A DNA stretch of 64,000 bases from Panacagrimonas sp965216805 (lineage in GTDB: Bacteria; Pseudomonadota; Gammaproteobacteria; Nevskiales; Nevskiaceae). Below, piece after piece: positions 8,046-16,265 of this stretch. Made by a program: the position numbers and the translations under genes. The stretch is from NCBI RefSeq assembly GCF_965216805.1, contig NZ_CBDCGN010000002.1:930001-994000 (forward strand), given 5' to 3'. Under the pieces are notes generated by a model. That model did not search any database and was not told the origin of the DNA. It saw only the letters and a program-made list of their open reading frames with translations. Position 1 is the first letter of the stretch; each line of letters starts with the position of its first letter.

Positions 8046-9518
8046 ATGTTCCTCGCGTCCGCCCTTTCCAAACGATTCGTTCTGCCGGTGCAGACTGGCT
8101 CTGGCGCGGTTGTCGCCGCCATCATGGGTTCTGCGTTGCTGATCGCCGGCTGCTCCGGGCCTGGCGGCTTTCCCGATCTGGCCGATCTGGTCGACAAGAA
8201 CAGCCCTTCGGTGGTCAACATCAGTACGGTGCACAGCCCGCGCCCTGGCGTGCTGGCGTCTCCGCATGGCAATGACAGCCCGGACTGGCTGCGGCGATTC
8301 CAGGAAGGCTCCCCCCATGCAGACGAACTGCCCGACACGCCACAGGACGAGCCTTTGGGGTCCGGGTTTGTGCTATGGGAAGACGGCTACATCCTCACCA
8401 ACTATCACGTCGTGCAGGACGCCGAAGAAGTCATCGTGCGCCTGCTAGACCGGCGGCAGTTGCCGGCCACGATCATCGGAGTGGACCCGCCAACCGACCT
8501 GGCACTGCTCAAGATCGACGCCGACGAACTGCAAGCCGTGCGGATCGGCGACTCCAACCGGTTGCGGCCCGGCCAGTGGGTGTTCGCAATCGGCTCGCCG
8601 TTCAGCTTCGACTTTTCGGTGACCGCAGGGGTGGTGTCCGCCAAGGGCCGCAATCTGCAGTCCGAGCAGTACGTGCCGTTCCTGCAGACCGACGTCGCCA
8701 TCAACCCGGGCAATTCGGGTAGCCCGCTGTTCAACCTGGCCGGCGAAGTGGTGGGGATCAACTCGCAGATCTATTCGCAATCCGGCAGCTTCCAGGGCGT
8801 GAGTTTCGCCATTCCCATCGACGTTGCCGCCAAGGTCGCGCGGCAGTTGCGCGACACCGGCCGCGTCACCCGCGGCTGGCTGGGCGTGGTGGTGCAGGAA
8901 GTGGATCGCGCATTGGCGCAGTCGTTTGGCATGGACAAGCCCGAGGGCGCGCTGGTGGCCAAGGTCATGCCATCCAGCCCGGCCGAAGAATCCGGCATCC
9001 TGGCGGGCGACGTCATTTTGTCGTTCAACGGCGAGGTGCTGGCCAGCTCCACCAGCCTGCCGCCGCTGGTCGGCAGCGTCGATCCGGGGCAGGTGGTGAA
9101 TCTGCGCATCATCCGCGACGGCAAGGCGCTGGACTTCCGGGTGGAGGTCGGCACGCTGCAAGAGTCGCCGCGCGCCAGCCTGACACCCGCGCCGCCGCAG
9201 CCGACGCCGTCCGCCGGCCTGCTCGGCCTGAGCGTGGTGCCGCTGACCGACGATCAGCGCCGCGCGATGCGCATCCTTTCCGGCGGTGTGCTGGTGGATC
9301 AGGTTTTCGGCGGGCCTGCCGCGGTGGCGGGGATCCGGCCCGGCGACGCCATCCTGTCGGTGGCGGGGCAGGAGATCGATTCCCCCGAGCGTCTGGCCGA
9401 AGTCACCGGGCGTCTGACGCCGGACAGCAGCGTGCCGGTGCTGGTCAGCCGCGACGGCGCGCCGACCTTCGTGCCGTTGCAGATTCCGCCGGCCACCGAA
9501 GTGCCGGGCGGCCGCTGA
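8046..9518 (+). CDS. mucD: Do-family serine endoprotease MucD (DegP/DegQ-like), predicted lipoprotein
   Basis: 490 residues. Trypsin-like domain with catalytic His in NYHVVQ, Asp in PPTDLALLKI and Ser in INPGNSGSPL, then two PDZ domains (about residues 275-375 and 390-485; GWLGVVVQEV and GLLGLSVVPL). It degrades misfolded periplasmic proteins and closes the RpoE module. The N-terminus is unusual: after a long 30-residue leader it has LLIAGCSG, a lipobox with Cys36, so the mature enzyme may be lipid-anchored rather than soluble. It starts 30 bases after rseB and is followed by the glutaredoxin-like gene. Confidence 0.93.
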   Translation: MFLASALSKRFVLPVQTGSGAVVAAIMGSALLIAGCSGPGGFPDLADLVDKNSPSVVNISTVHSPRPGVLASPHGNDSPDWLRRFQEGSPHADELPDTPQDEPLGSGFVLWEDGYILTNYHVVQDAEEVIVRLLDRRQLPATIIGVDPPTDLALLKIDADELQAVRIGDSNRLRPGQWVFAIGSPFSFDFSVTAGVVSAKGRNLQSEQYVPFLQTDVAINPGNSGSPLFNLAGEVVGINSQIYSQSGSFQGVSFAIPIDVAAKVARQLRDTGRVTRGWLGVVVQEVDRALAQSFGMDKPEGALVAKVMPSSPAEESGILAGDVILSFNGEVLASSTSLPPLVGSVDPGQVVNLRIIRDGKALDFRVEVGTLQESPRASLTPAPPQPTPSAGLLGLSVVPLTDDQRRAMRILSGGVLVDQVFGGPAAVAGIRPGDAILSVAGQEIDSPERLAEVTGRLTPDSSVPVLVSRDGAPTFVPLQIPPATEVPGGR

Positions 9519-9527
9519 GCGCTGCGG

Positions 9528-9791
9528 GTGAGTGCCGAGTTGCAGCTGTTGAGTCGAACCGGCTGCGGGCTATGCGAAGAGATGGCACAGGCCCTGCGCC
9601 CGGTTCTGGCTGCGGCCGGCGTGCAACTGGGCGTGATCGATGTCGACCACGATGCCGAGCGGCAGCGACGCTACGGCCTGCGCGTTCCGGTGTTGCTGGA
9701 TGCCTGGGACGAGGTGGTTTGCGAGGGACACTTCGATGCTGACGCGCTGCAGGACTGGCTGCGCGAACGACGGCGCCGCAGCGCCGTCTGA
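9528..9791 (+). CDS. Glutaredoxin-like protein (DUF836)
   Basis: 87 residues, GTG start 9 bases after mucD. The opening ELQLLSRTGCGLCEEMAQAL gives a CxxC-type redox motif CGLC, and RYGLRVPVLL carries the cis-proline of the thioredoxin fold. Small GrxA-like proteins of this DUF836 type are common between mucD and lepA in this group. It is presumably a cytoplasmic thiol-disulphide carrier; no partner is indicated. The reading frame ends in an arginine-rich tail. Confidence 0.88.
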   Translation: MSAELQLLSRTGCGLCEEMAQALRPVLAAAGVQLGVIDVDHDAERQRRYGLRVPVLLDAWDEVVCEGHFDADALQDWLRERRRRSAV

Positions 9792-9899
9792 GCGGCCGCA
9801 GGGCGGCTCCACGCCGCGCGCGGGCGCCGTGGAAGACTTCGCGAACCGGTATACTCCACGACCTTTTCGCCGACATTTCCGCTACTTGTAACCGCTGCC

Positions 9900-11702
9900 A
9901 TGAATCTGGCGAATATCCGCAATTTCTGCATCATCGCGCACATCGATCACGGCAAGTCCACCCTGGCCGACCGCTTCATCCAGCTCTGCGGCGGTTTGGA
10001 GGCGCGGGAAATGCAGTCGCAGGTGCTGGACAACAATCCGATCGAGCGCGAGCGCGGCATCACGATCAAGGCCCAGGCGGTGTCGCTGGACTACCGGGCC
10101 AGCGACGGTCAGGTCTACCAGCTCAATTTGATTGACACGCCCGGGCACGTCGATTTCAGCTACGAAGTGAGCCGCTCGCTGGAAGCCTGCGAGGGCGCTC
10201 TGCTGGTGGTGGACGCTAGCCAGGGCGTGGAAGCGCAGTCGGTGGCCAATTGCTACACCGCGTTGGAGCAGCACCTGGAAGTGTTGCCCGTGCTCAACAA
10301 GGTGGACCTGCAGAACGCCGAGCCCGAGCGCGTGGCCGACGAGATCGAGCAGGTGATCGGCATCGAGGCCAAGAACGCGCTGCGCATCTCCGCCAAGACC
10401 GGCCAGGGCGTGGCCGAGGTGCTGGAACTTCTGGTCAAGACCCTGCCGCCGCCCAAGGGCGACCCCGAAGCCAAGCTGCAGGCGCTGATCGTCGATAGCT
10501 GGTTCGACAACTACCTGGGCGTGGTGTCGCTGGTGCGCGTGGTCAACGGCTCGATCCAGAAGGGCCAGAAAGTGCGCGTGATGTCCACCGGCAAGGATCA
10601 CGAGGTCACCATGCTCGGCGTGCACACACCCAAACGGATGTTCAAGGACCGCCTGGAAACCGGCGAGGTCGGCTTTCTGATCGCCGGCATCAAGGATATT
10701 TTCGGGGCGCCGGTGGGCGACACCCTGACCACCAGCATCCATCCCTGCACGCAGATGCTGCCGGGCTTCCGCAAGATTCAGCCGCGCGTGTTCGCCGGCA
10801 TGTTTCCGATCGACGCCGACGATTTCGAGGATTTCCGCGAATCCCTGTCCAAGCTGCGCCTGAACGATTCCGCGCTGCAGTACGAACCCGAGAATTCCGG
10901 CGCGCTGGGCTTCGGCTTTCGCATCGGCTTTCTGGGCATGCTGCACATGGAGATCGTGCAGGAGCGGCTGGAGCGCGAATACAACCTGGATCTGATCACC
11001 ACGGCGCCCAGCGTGGTGTACGAGGTCGAACTGCCCGGCAACGAGATCAGACGCATCGACAACCCCGCCGACCTGCCCGAGGCTGGCGGTTACGAGGACA
11101 TCCGCGAGCCCATCATCACCGCGCGCGTGCTGATGCCGCATGCTTACGTGGGTCCGGTCATGCAGTTGTGCATGGAAAAGCGCGGGCAGCAGAAGAACCT
11201 GCGCTATCTGGGTGCGCAGGTGCAGATGGAAGTGGAGATGCCCCTGGCCGAGGTGGTGCTGGATTTCTTCGACCGTCTCAAGAGCGTGTCGCGCGGCTAC
11301 GCCAGCTTCGAGTACGAGTTCACCCGCTTCCAGAGCGCCGACCTGGTCAAGCTCGACGTGCTGGTCAACGGCGACAAGGTCGATGCCCTGGCCAGTATCG
11401 TGCATCGCGATACCGCGTATCCGCGCGGCCGCGATCTATGCGAGCGCATGCAGGAAGTGATTCACCGGCAGATGTTCGATGTGGCGATCCAGGCCGCCAT
11501 CGGCGCCAAGATCATCGCGCGTTCCACCGTCAAGGCCCTGCGCAAGGACGTTACCGCCAAGTGTTACGGCGGCGACGTATCGCGCAAGCGCAAGCTGCTG
11601 GAAAAGCAGAAAGAGGGCAAGAAGCGCATGAAACAGGTGGGTAATGTGGAAATTCCGCAGGAAGCCTTTCTCGCCGTGCTCGGCGTCGACCGCAAAAAAT
11701 AA
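9900..11702 (+). CDS. lepA: Elongation factor 4 (back-translocating GTPase LepA)
   Basis: 600 residues, standard. GTPase motifs: G1 AHIDHGKSTLADR (about 12-24), DTPGHVDFSYE, NKVDL. The C-terminal LepA-specific domain ends KQVGNVEIPQEAFLAVLG, with lysine-rich RKRKLLEKQKEGKKRMK before it, as in the family. It binds ribosomes and influences translocation and 30S assembly. It heads the lepA-lepB block and starts ATG after an AT-richer stretch. A TATACT at 9850-9855 could be a -10, but no good -35 is present. Confidence 0.98.
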   Translation: MNLANIRNFCIIAHIDHGKSTLADRFIQLCGGLEAREMQSQVLDNNPIERERGITIKAQAVSLDYRASDGQVYQLNLIDTPGHVDFSYEVSRSLEACEGALLVVDASQGVEAQSVANCYTALEQHLEVLPVLNKVDLQNAEPERVADEIEQVIGIEAKNALRISAKTGQGVAEVLELLVKTLPPPKGDPEAKLQALIVDSWFDNYLGVVSLVRVVNGSIQKGQKVRVMSTGKDHEVTMLGVHTPKRMFKDRLETGEVGFLIAGIKDIFGAPVGDTLTTSIHPCTQMLPGFRKIQPRVFAGMFPIDADDFEDFRESLSKLRLNDSALQYEPENSGALGFGFRIGFLGMLHMEIVQERLEREYNLDLITTAPSVVYEVELPGNEIRRIDNPADLPEAGGYEDIREPIITARVLMPHAYVGPVMQLCMEKRGQQKNLRYLGAQVQMEVEMPLAEVVLDFFDRLKSVSRGYASFEYEFTRFQSADLVKLDVLVNGDKVDALASIVHRDTAYPRGRDLCERMQEVIHRQMFDVAIQAAIGAKIIARSTVKALRKDVTAKCYGGDVSRKRKLLEKQKEGKKRMKQVGNVEIPQEAFLAVLGVDRKK

Positions 11703-11726
11703 CCCGAGCCATAACCAGGGGTAGCG

Positions 11727-12521
11727 ATGCAAGCCGCCAGCGATGTGCATTTCGATTTCGCCGTACTGCTGACGATCCTGACGATCCTCACCGGCATCGG
11801 CTGGGCCCTGGACGCGCTGTGGCTGGCGCGCAAACGGCGTGGCGTGATCGGCGATGCCGCCAAGGCGCCCTGGCTGATCGATTTTTCGCGCTCGTTCTTT
11901 CCGGTGATTCTGGCGGTGCTGGTGCTGCGCTCCTTCGTCGCCGAACCTTTCCGCATCCCTTCCGGTTCGATGATCCCGACCTTGCTGGTCGGCGACTTCA
12001 TCCTGGTCAACAAGTTTTCCTACGGGCTGCGCGACCCGGTTTTCCACCAGGAATTCCTGAAAGGCGATCGTCCCGAGCGCGGTGACATCGTGGTGTTCCG
12101 CTGGCCGCGCGATCCGTCGGTGGACTTCATCAAGCGTATCGTTGGTCTGCCGGGCGATACCGTGGCCTATCGCGACAAGGTGCTTTACATCAACGGCGAG
12201 GCGCTGGCGCAGACGCCGGACGGCGCGTACACGGCGCCCAAGCTGCCCGGCGGCACCGCCTATCGGATGCGGGAGTCCATGCCGGGACACGAGCACCACA
12301 TCATCGTCAACCCCGACGAGCCGCCGCAGGATTTCGAGTTCACCGTGCCGGAGGGCGAGTATTTCGCCATGGGCGACAACCGCGACGGCAGCTTCGATTC
12401 GCGCGGATGGGGCACGGTGTCCGAGCGCCTGCTGGTCGGCAAGGCGTTTTTCATCTGGATGAGTTGGGACGGCAGTATCGGGCGCCCCAATTTTTCCCGG
12501 ATCGGCACCCGCATCCGCTAA
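11727..12521 (+). CDS. lepB: Signal peptidase I
   Basis: 264 residues. Two N-terminal membrane segments (about 10-30 and 57-72), then the Ser/Lys dyad: PSGSMIPTL (Ser81) and DFIKRIVGLPGD (Lys136). The later conserved box GDNRDGSFDSRGWG is present. It cleaves signal peptides from exported proteins at the outer face of the inner membrane. It lies 24 bases after lepA and precedes a DUF4845 gene and rnc, the usual order in this lineage. Confidence 0.97.
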   Translation: MQAASDVHFDFAVLLTILTILTGIGWALDALWLARKRRGVIGDAAKAPWLIDFSRSFFPVILAVLVLRSFVAEPFRIPSGSMIPTLLVGDFILVNKFSYGLRDPVFHQEFLKGDRPERGDIVVFRWPRDPSVDFIKRIVGLPGDTVAYRDKVLYINGEALAQTPDGAYTAPKLPGGTAYRMRESMPGHEHHIIVNPDEPPQDFEFTVPEGEYFAMGDNRDGSFDSRGWGTVSERLLVGKAFFIWMSWDGSIGRPNFSRIGTRIR

Positions 12522-12554
12522 TCTAGCGGCCGGGTCCGTCGGGGAGGGGAGCAC

Positions 12555-12941
12555 ATGCAGGCGTCCATCAAGCGACAGCGCGGCATGGGATGGTTCGGGT
12601 TGCTGCTGGTGTTTGCCGCGATCGGCTTCATCGCCATCGTGGTCATCAAGGTCGGGCCGTTGTACCTGAACCACATGACGGTGGCGCGCGTGGTGTCCAA
12701 CGTCGCCGACGATCCCGAAATGGGCAACGCCAATGTGCAGCAGATCCGCTCGGCGCTGCAGCGGCGCTGGGACATCGACTACATCGATCAGGTCGAAGCC
12801 AAGGACATCAAGGTCAAGCGCTCCTCGCGCGGCCGCCTGCTGGCCTACGACTACGAGGCGCGGGTGAACCTGTTCTACAACGTTTACGTGGTCGTGCATT
12901 TCAAGGGCGATCATCTGATGCGCAAGGCGCCGGGCACCTGA
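12555..12941 (+). CDS. DUF4845 small membrane protein
   Basis: 128 residues. One N-terminal membrane anchor (GMGWFGLLLVFAAIGFIAIV) follows a short basic leader, and the rest is predicted periplasmic with alternating beta-type segments (RLLAYDYEARVNLFYNVYVV). A gene of this size between lepB and rnc is typical of gamma- and betaproteobacteria and is annotated DUF4845; its function is unknown. A GGGGAGGGGA Shine-Dalgarno-like run precedes the ATG. rnc begins 3 bases after its stop, so expression is likely coupled to lepB-rnc. Confidence 0.88.
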   Translation: MQASIKRQRGMGWFGLLLVFAAIGFIAIVVIKVGPLYLNHMTVARVVSNVADDPEMGNANVQQIRSALQRRWDIDYIDQVEAKDIKVKRSSRGRLLAYDYEARVNLFYNVYVVVHFKGDHLMRKAPGT

Positions 12942-12944
12942 GCG

Positions 12945-13646
12945 TTGCAAGGCTCCGAGCACGAGCGTCTGTGGGCCGAACTGCAGCGCCGCATCGGGCA
13001 CCGTTTCGCGCAGCCCTTGCTGCTGCGTCAGGCGCTGACGCATCGCTCCTACTCTTCGGATAACAACGAACGGCTGGAGTTTCTGGGCGATGCGCTGATC
13101 AGCGCGTACGTGGCCGAGCGGCTGTACCGCCTCAAGCCGCGTGCCGGGGAGGGCGATCTGTCGCGGCTGCGCGCCAGCCTGGTGCGTGAAGGCGCGCTGG
13201 CAGCGATGGCGCGCGAAGTGGACCTGGGGCCGCTGTTGCAGCTTGGCGAGGGCGAGCTCAAGAGCGGTGGCTGGCGGCGCGATTCGGTGCTGGCCGACGC
13301 CCTCGAGGCCCTGGTTGCTGCGGTGTACCTGGACGCCGGTGGTGACGCCATGCGGACCGTTTGTGCCACCGTGTTCAACGCGGCCCTGGGCAATCTGCCG
13401 GACGCCGAATCGCTGAAAGACCCCAAGACCCAGTTGCAGGAATGGTTGCAGGGGCGCAGCCGCCCGCTGCCGCAGTACGAGGTGCTGTCGGAAAGCGGCC
13501 CCGCACATCGGCGATACTTCTCGGTGCGCGCCCGACTGACCGACGCGAATGTCTCTGCCGAATCCAGCGGCAGCAGTCGCCGCGTTGCGGAACAACAGGC
13601 TGCGCGGCTGTTGCTGGAGCGACTCAGCGGGGTCTCAACCGGCTGA
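12945..13646 (+). CDS. rnc: Ribonuclease III
   Basis: 233 residues with a TTG start. The catalytic signature NERLEFLGDALISAYVAE sits at 41-58, and the second acidic cluster DALEALVAAVYLD holds Asp118 and Glu121. A dsRNA-binding domain covers about 155-230 (DPKTQLQEWLQG ... RRVAEQQAARLLLERL). It cleaves double-stranded RNA during rRNA and mRNA maturation. The TTG is supported by the 3-base spacing from the DUF4845 gene and by family length. A palindromic element separates it from era. Confidence 0.97.
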   Translation: MQGSEHERLWAELQRRIGHRFAQPLLLRQALTHRSYSSDNNERLEFLGDALISAYVAERLYRLKPRAGEGDLSRLRASLVREGALAAMAREVDLGPLLQLGEGELKSGGWRRDSVLADALEALVAAVYLDAGGDAMRTVCATVFNAALGNLPDAESLKDPKTQLQEWLQGRSRPLPQYEVLSESGPAHRRYFSVRARLTDANVSAESSGSSRRVAEQQAARLLLERLSGVSTG

Positions 13647-13655
13647 AGTTCCTGG

Positions 13656-13823
13656 CCACGGATGCTCACGGATCGACACTGAGTGGGGAGACACATCGCA
13701 TCTGACGCGCATCCCGCACGTGTTTGCGCCTCATGGCCGAAATATCCGGGTTCATCGGCGTGATCCGCGTCAATAGGCCAAGGCCTTAGGCTTTTGTCAG
13801 TGTCGATCCGTATGCATCTGCGG
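13656..13823. repeat. Inverted-repeat element (CACGGAT family) between rnc and era
   Basis: The ends form an imperfect 27-bp inverted repeat at 13656-13682 and 13797-13823, including a perfect 15-bp core (ACGGATCGACACTGA at 13668-13682 against its complement at 13797-13811). The interior of about 114 bp codes for nothing recognisable. The CCACGGATnnnCACGGAT pattern is shared with the element at 24202-24353, suggesting a dispersed non-autonomous family. Confidence 0.75.
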
Positions 13824-13876
13824 CAGAAGTGCGTTTCTGGTTGCGAGTTCCCTCTCTGTGCCCTCTGAAGACCATC

Positions 13877-14779
13877 ATGCAAAGCGGCATCGTCACCCTC
13901 ATCGGCAGGCCCAACGTCGGCAAATCCTCGCTGCTCAACGCGCTGATCGGGCGCAAGGCGAGCATCGTGTCGCACAAGCCGCAGACCACGCGCCACGCCA
14001 TCCAGGGGGTGCTGCACCGGCCCGAAGGGCAGGTGGTGTTCGTCGACACCCCCGGTCTGCACCAGCAGGCCAGGCGCGCGCTCAACCGCGCCATGAACGA
14101 CGCCGCCGCCAACAGCCTGCACGATGTCGATCTGGTGGTGTTCGTGGTGGAGTCGCTGCGCTGGACCGACGAGGATCAGGCCGTGCTGGAGCGCCTGCGC
14201 GGGGTGAGCGCTGCGGTGGCGCTGGTAATCAACAAGGTCGATCGTGTGACCGACAAGTCACGCTTGTTGCCGGAACTGGAGCGCCTGGGCGCGCTGCGCG
14301 ACTTCGCCTTCATCATGCCCTTGTCGGCGACCAAGGGATACAACGTGCAGGTCCTGGCGGCGGAGATCCTTGGCCGCATGCCGGAAGGTCCGCCGCTGTA
14401 CCCACCGGACATGATCGTCGGCTATGACAATGTCTTTCTGGCGGCCGAAACGGTTCGCGAAAAACTCACCCGACTGCTGCACAAGGAGCTGCCGTACGCG
14501 CTGACGGTGGCCATCGAGTCGTACGCGGTCGAGCCCCTGCAGCGCGGTCCGGGCGAGATGCATCGCATCGGCGCGGTGGTCTGGGTGGAGCGCGAAGGGC
14601 AGAAGAAGATCGTGATCGGCGAAGACGGCGGCACGCTCAAACAGGTCGGCACCGCCGCGCGACGAGAACTCGAGAAGCTGCTGGGCGGCAAGGTGTTTCT
14701 GCAGCTCTGGTGCCGGGTGCGCGACAACTGGAGCGACGATCCCAAGTCGCTCAAGCAGTTCGGATTGAGCGGCGACTGA
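13877..14779 (+). CDS. era: GTPase Era
   Basis: 300 residues from the ATG at 13877 (GAAG upstream); the longer open frame to 13829 adds residues not typical of the family. P-loop GRPNVGKSSLLN at 10-21, DTPG near 58 and NKVD near 124 define the GTPase. The C-terminal KH domain contains KKIVIGEDGGTLKQVGTAAR and ends VRDNW. It binds the 3' end of 16S rRNA and supports 30S assembly. In this KH domain the usual GG before the lysine helix reads EDGG. recO follows 5 bases later. Confidence 0.97.
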   Translation: MQSGIVTLIGRPNVGKSSLLNALIGRKASIVSHKPQTTRHAIQGVLHRPEGQVVFVDTPGLHQQARRALNRAMNDAAANSLHDVDLVVFVVESLRWTDEDQAVLERLRGVSAAVALVINKVDRVTDKSRLLPELERLGALRDFAFIMPLSATKGYNVQVLAAEILGRMPEGPPLYPPDMIVGYDNVFLAAETVREKLTRLLHKELPYALTVAIESYAVEPLQRGPGEMHRIGAVVWVEREGQKKIVIGEDGGTLKQVGTAARRELEKLLGGKVFLQLWCRVRDNWSDDPKSLKQFGLSGD

Positions 14780-14784
14780 GTTCC

Positions 14785-15516
14785 ATGACCAGGGCGCGAG
14801 TCCAGCTCGAACCCGCCTGGGTGCTCAGGGCTGCACCCTATCGCGACACCAGCCTGCTGCTGGAATGCCTGTCGCGCGATCGCGGTCGGGTCGGGGTGGT
14901 TGCGCGCGGCGCGCGCGGACCGAAGTCGCGCAGCCGCGCGCTGCTGCAGGCGTTCCGTCCGCTGCTGCTGTCGTGGACCGAGAGCGGCGACCTTGGCACG
15001 CTCACCGCCGTCGAAGCCGCCGGCGCGCCGCTGAATCTGGCGGGCGAGCGCGTGTTCAGCGGCTGGTATCTGAACGAGTTGCTGCTGCGTCTGTTGCAGC
15101 GGCATGACGCTCACGCGCAGGTCTTCGAGGCGTACGGCGACGCCATCGCGGCGCTGGCCGTCGACGCCGGGCCGGGTGAGGCGGGTTTGCGCCGATTCGA
15201 ACTGCGCCTGTTGGCGGAACTTGGATTCGGTCTGGAACTGCCGCTGGACCTTCACGCCGACCGAACCTACCGGTTGGATCTCGAAACCGGTCTGCAGGAG
15301 GTCGCCGGCGACCATCGCGAGGCGCTGCGCGGCGCGCACCTGATCGCGCTGCGTGACAACGCGCTGAGCAGCGAGGACGCGCTGCGTGCGGCGCGCCGTT
15401 TGCTGCGCGCTGCGCTGGCGCCGCTGCTGGGGGCCAGACCGCTGGCCAGCGCATCGATGTTGCGTGAACTGCGCTTGCGCCGCATAGCGGCCCCACGCGG
15501 CCTCAGCGCGGGTTGA
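14785..15516 (+). CDS. recO: DNA repair protein RecO
   Basis: 243 residues from the ATG at 14785. The N-terminal OB fold reads AWVLRAAPYRDTSLLLECLSRDRGRVGVVARGARG, typical of RecO, and the helical domain has FSGWYLNELLLRLLQRHDAH and GLRRFELRLLAELGFGLEL. It loads RecA on SSB-coated DNA in the RecFOR pathway. The tail overlaps the end of the convergent small membrane gene by 14 bases. pdxJ and acpS, which usually follow recO, are 12 kb away here. Confidence 0.95.
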   Translation: MTRARVQLEPAWVLRAAPYRDTSLLLECLSRDRGRVGVVARGARGPKSRSRALLQAFRPLLLSWTESGDLGTLTAVEAAGAPLNLAGERVFSGWYLNELLLRLLQRHDAHAQVFEAYGDAIAALAVDAGPGEAGLRRFELRLLAELGFGLELPLDLHADRTYRLDLETGLQEVAGDHREALRGAHLIALRDNALSSEDALRAARRLLRAALAPLLGARPLASASMLRELRLRRIAAPRGLSAG

Positions 15517-15748
15517 CCCGATCGCGCAACAGCTGCGCCAGACTCGCCACCACCCAGCCGAGGAAAGACACGCCCACCATCACTGACGATGCCGTCACCA
15601 GATGGCCCAGCCAGGCGGGTGCCGGGTCGGCTACGCCATAGGCGAGCAGGCCGATCGACGAGGTGATCAGCGCGGCGAGCGAGACGATGCACACCTGGCT
15701 GAATCGGCGCGCGGTCGGGCTTTCGCGGTGGTGCAGGCGGGCGGACAT
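15503..15748 (-). CDS. Small two-span membrane protein, function unknown
   Basis: 81 residues from ATG at 15746-15748, which has GAGGA about 13 bases upstream; a GTG at 15790 would add 14 residues. Two hydrophobic segments (VCIVSLAALITSSIGLLAYG and VTASSVMVGVSFLGWVVASL) are joined by a short loop, ending in a basic tail RDRVNPR. I do not recognise the family. It converges on recO with overlapping 3' ends. The hydrophobic pattern and codon use look like a real gene, but no motif identifies a role. Confidence 0.55.
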   Translation of the reverse strand: MSARLHHRESPTARRFSQVCIVSLAALITSSIGLLAYGVADPAPAWLGHLVTASSVMVGVSFLGWVVASLAQLLRDRVNPR

Positions 15749-16265
15749 ACCGCGTGTGGGATCCTCGTGTGGGGTAACGCAAAATCGCACCGCGCGGCCG
15801 GACGCCGGCGATGCCGTTTCACCGGTAACGGTGCGGTTTCCATGCCGGCTGCTCTCAGATGGGCGAGGTCACGAAAATCAGCGGGATAGCCGAAGTTCGC
15901 GAGTCCGTCGCGGAGCTTGGCCCGGCCGATCTGGACCCGCCTCGTCGCCATGTGACAAGGATCGACAGCCAACGGCGTGTTCGGTTCGGCGCTGTTTCAA
16001 ATCCGGCACGCGGTGTCGCGCCGTTCGCGGGGCGCGAACCGGGGGGTACGCGAATCGTGACCGCCAGCGTCGCAAGCGCGGTTGCACGAAAGCCCTCGGT
16101 ATACTTGGATCACTCGCCTTCGGCGTGTCGCTGTAGGTGCCCGCAAGCGCGGGCCAAGCGAGCGCGGAGCGGCGTGGCTGCCGTCGGCGGCCCGCAGCGC
16201 CCGGTCCGGAACTGCCGTCGGCGCTGCGCTGTCGTCCCCACTGACCAACCGGAACCTCTCAAAGC
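15749..16265. other. Intergenic region upstream of gspA, no gene recognised
   Basis: 517 bases without a convincing gene. Open frames here are extensions or shadows. A small hairpin (GCCCGC/GCGGGC) lies near 16139-16154. TTGCAC at 16082 and TATACT at 16100 look like promoter boxes but are only 12 bases apart. The divergent start region of the small membrane gene lies at the left end. Confidence 0.5.

Noticed and set aside
9850..9855. TATACT upstream of lepA as a promoter -10
   Set aside because: No acceptable -35 at 16-18 bases; left unannotated.
9882..13595. Long minus-strand open frames (507 and 719 residues) across lepA-lepB-rnc
   Set aside because: Composition is His/Gln/Arg-rich shadow sequence opposite well-identified genes.
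16082..16105. TTGCAC and TATACT before gspA as a sigma-70 promoter
   Set aside because: The boxes are 12 bases apart, too close for sigma-70.
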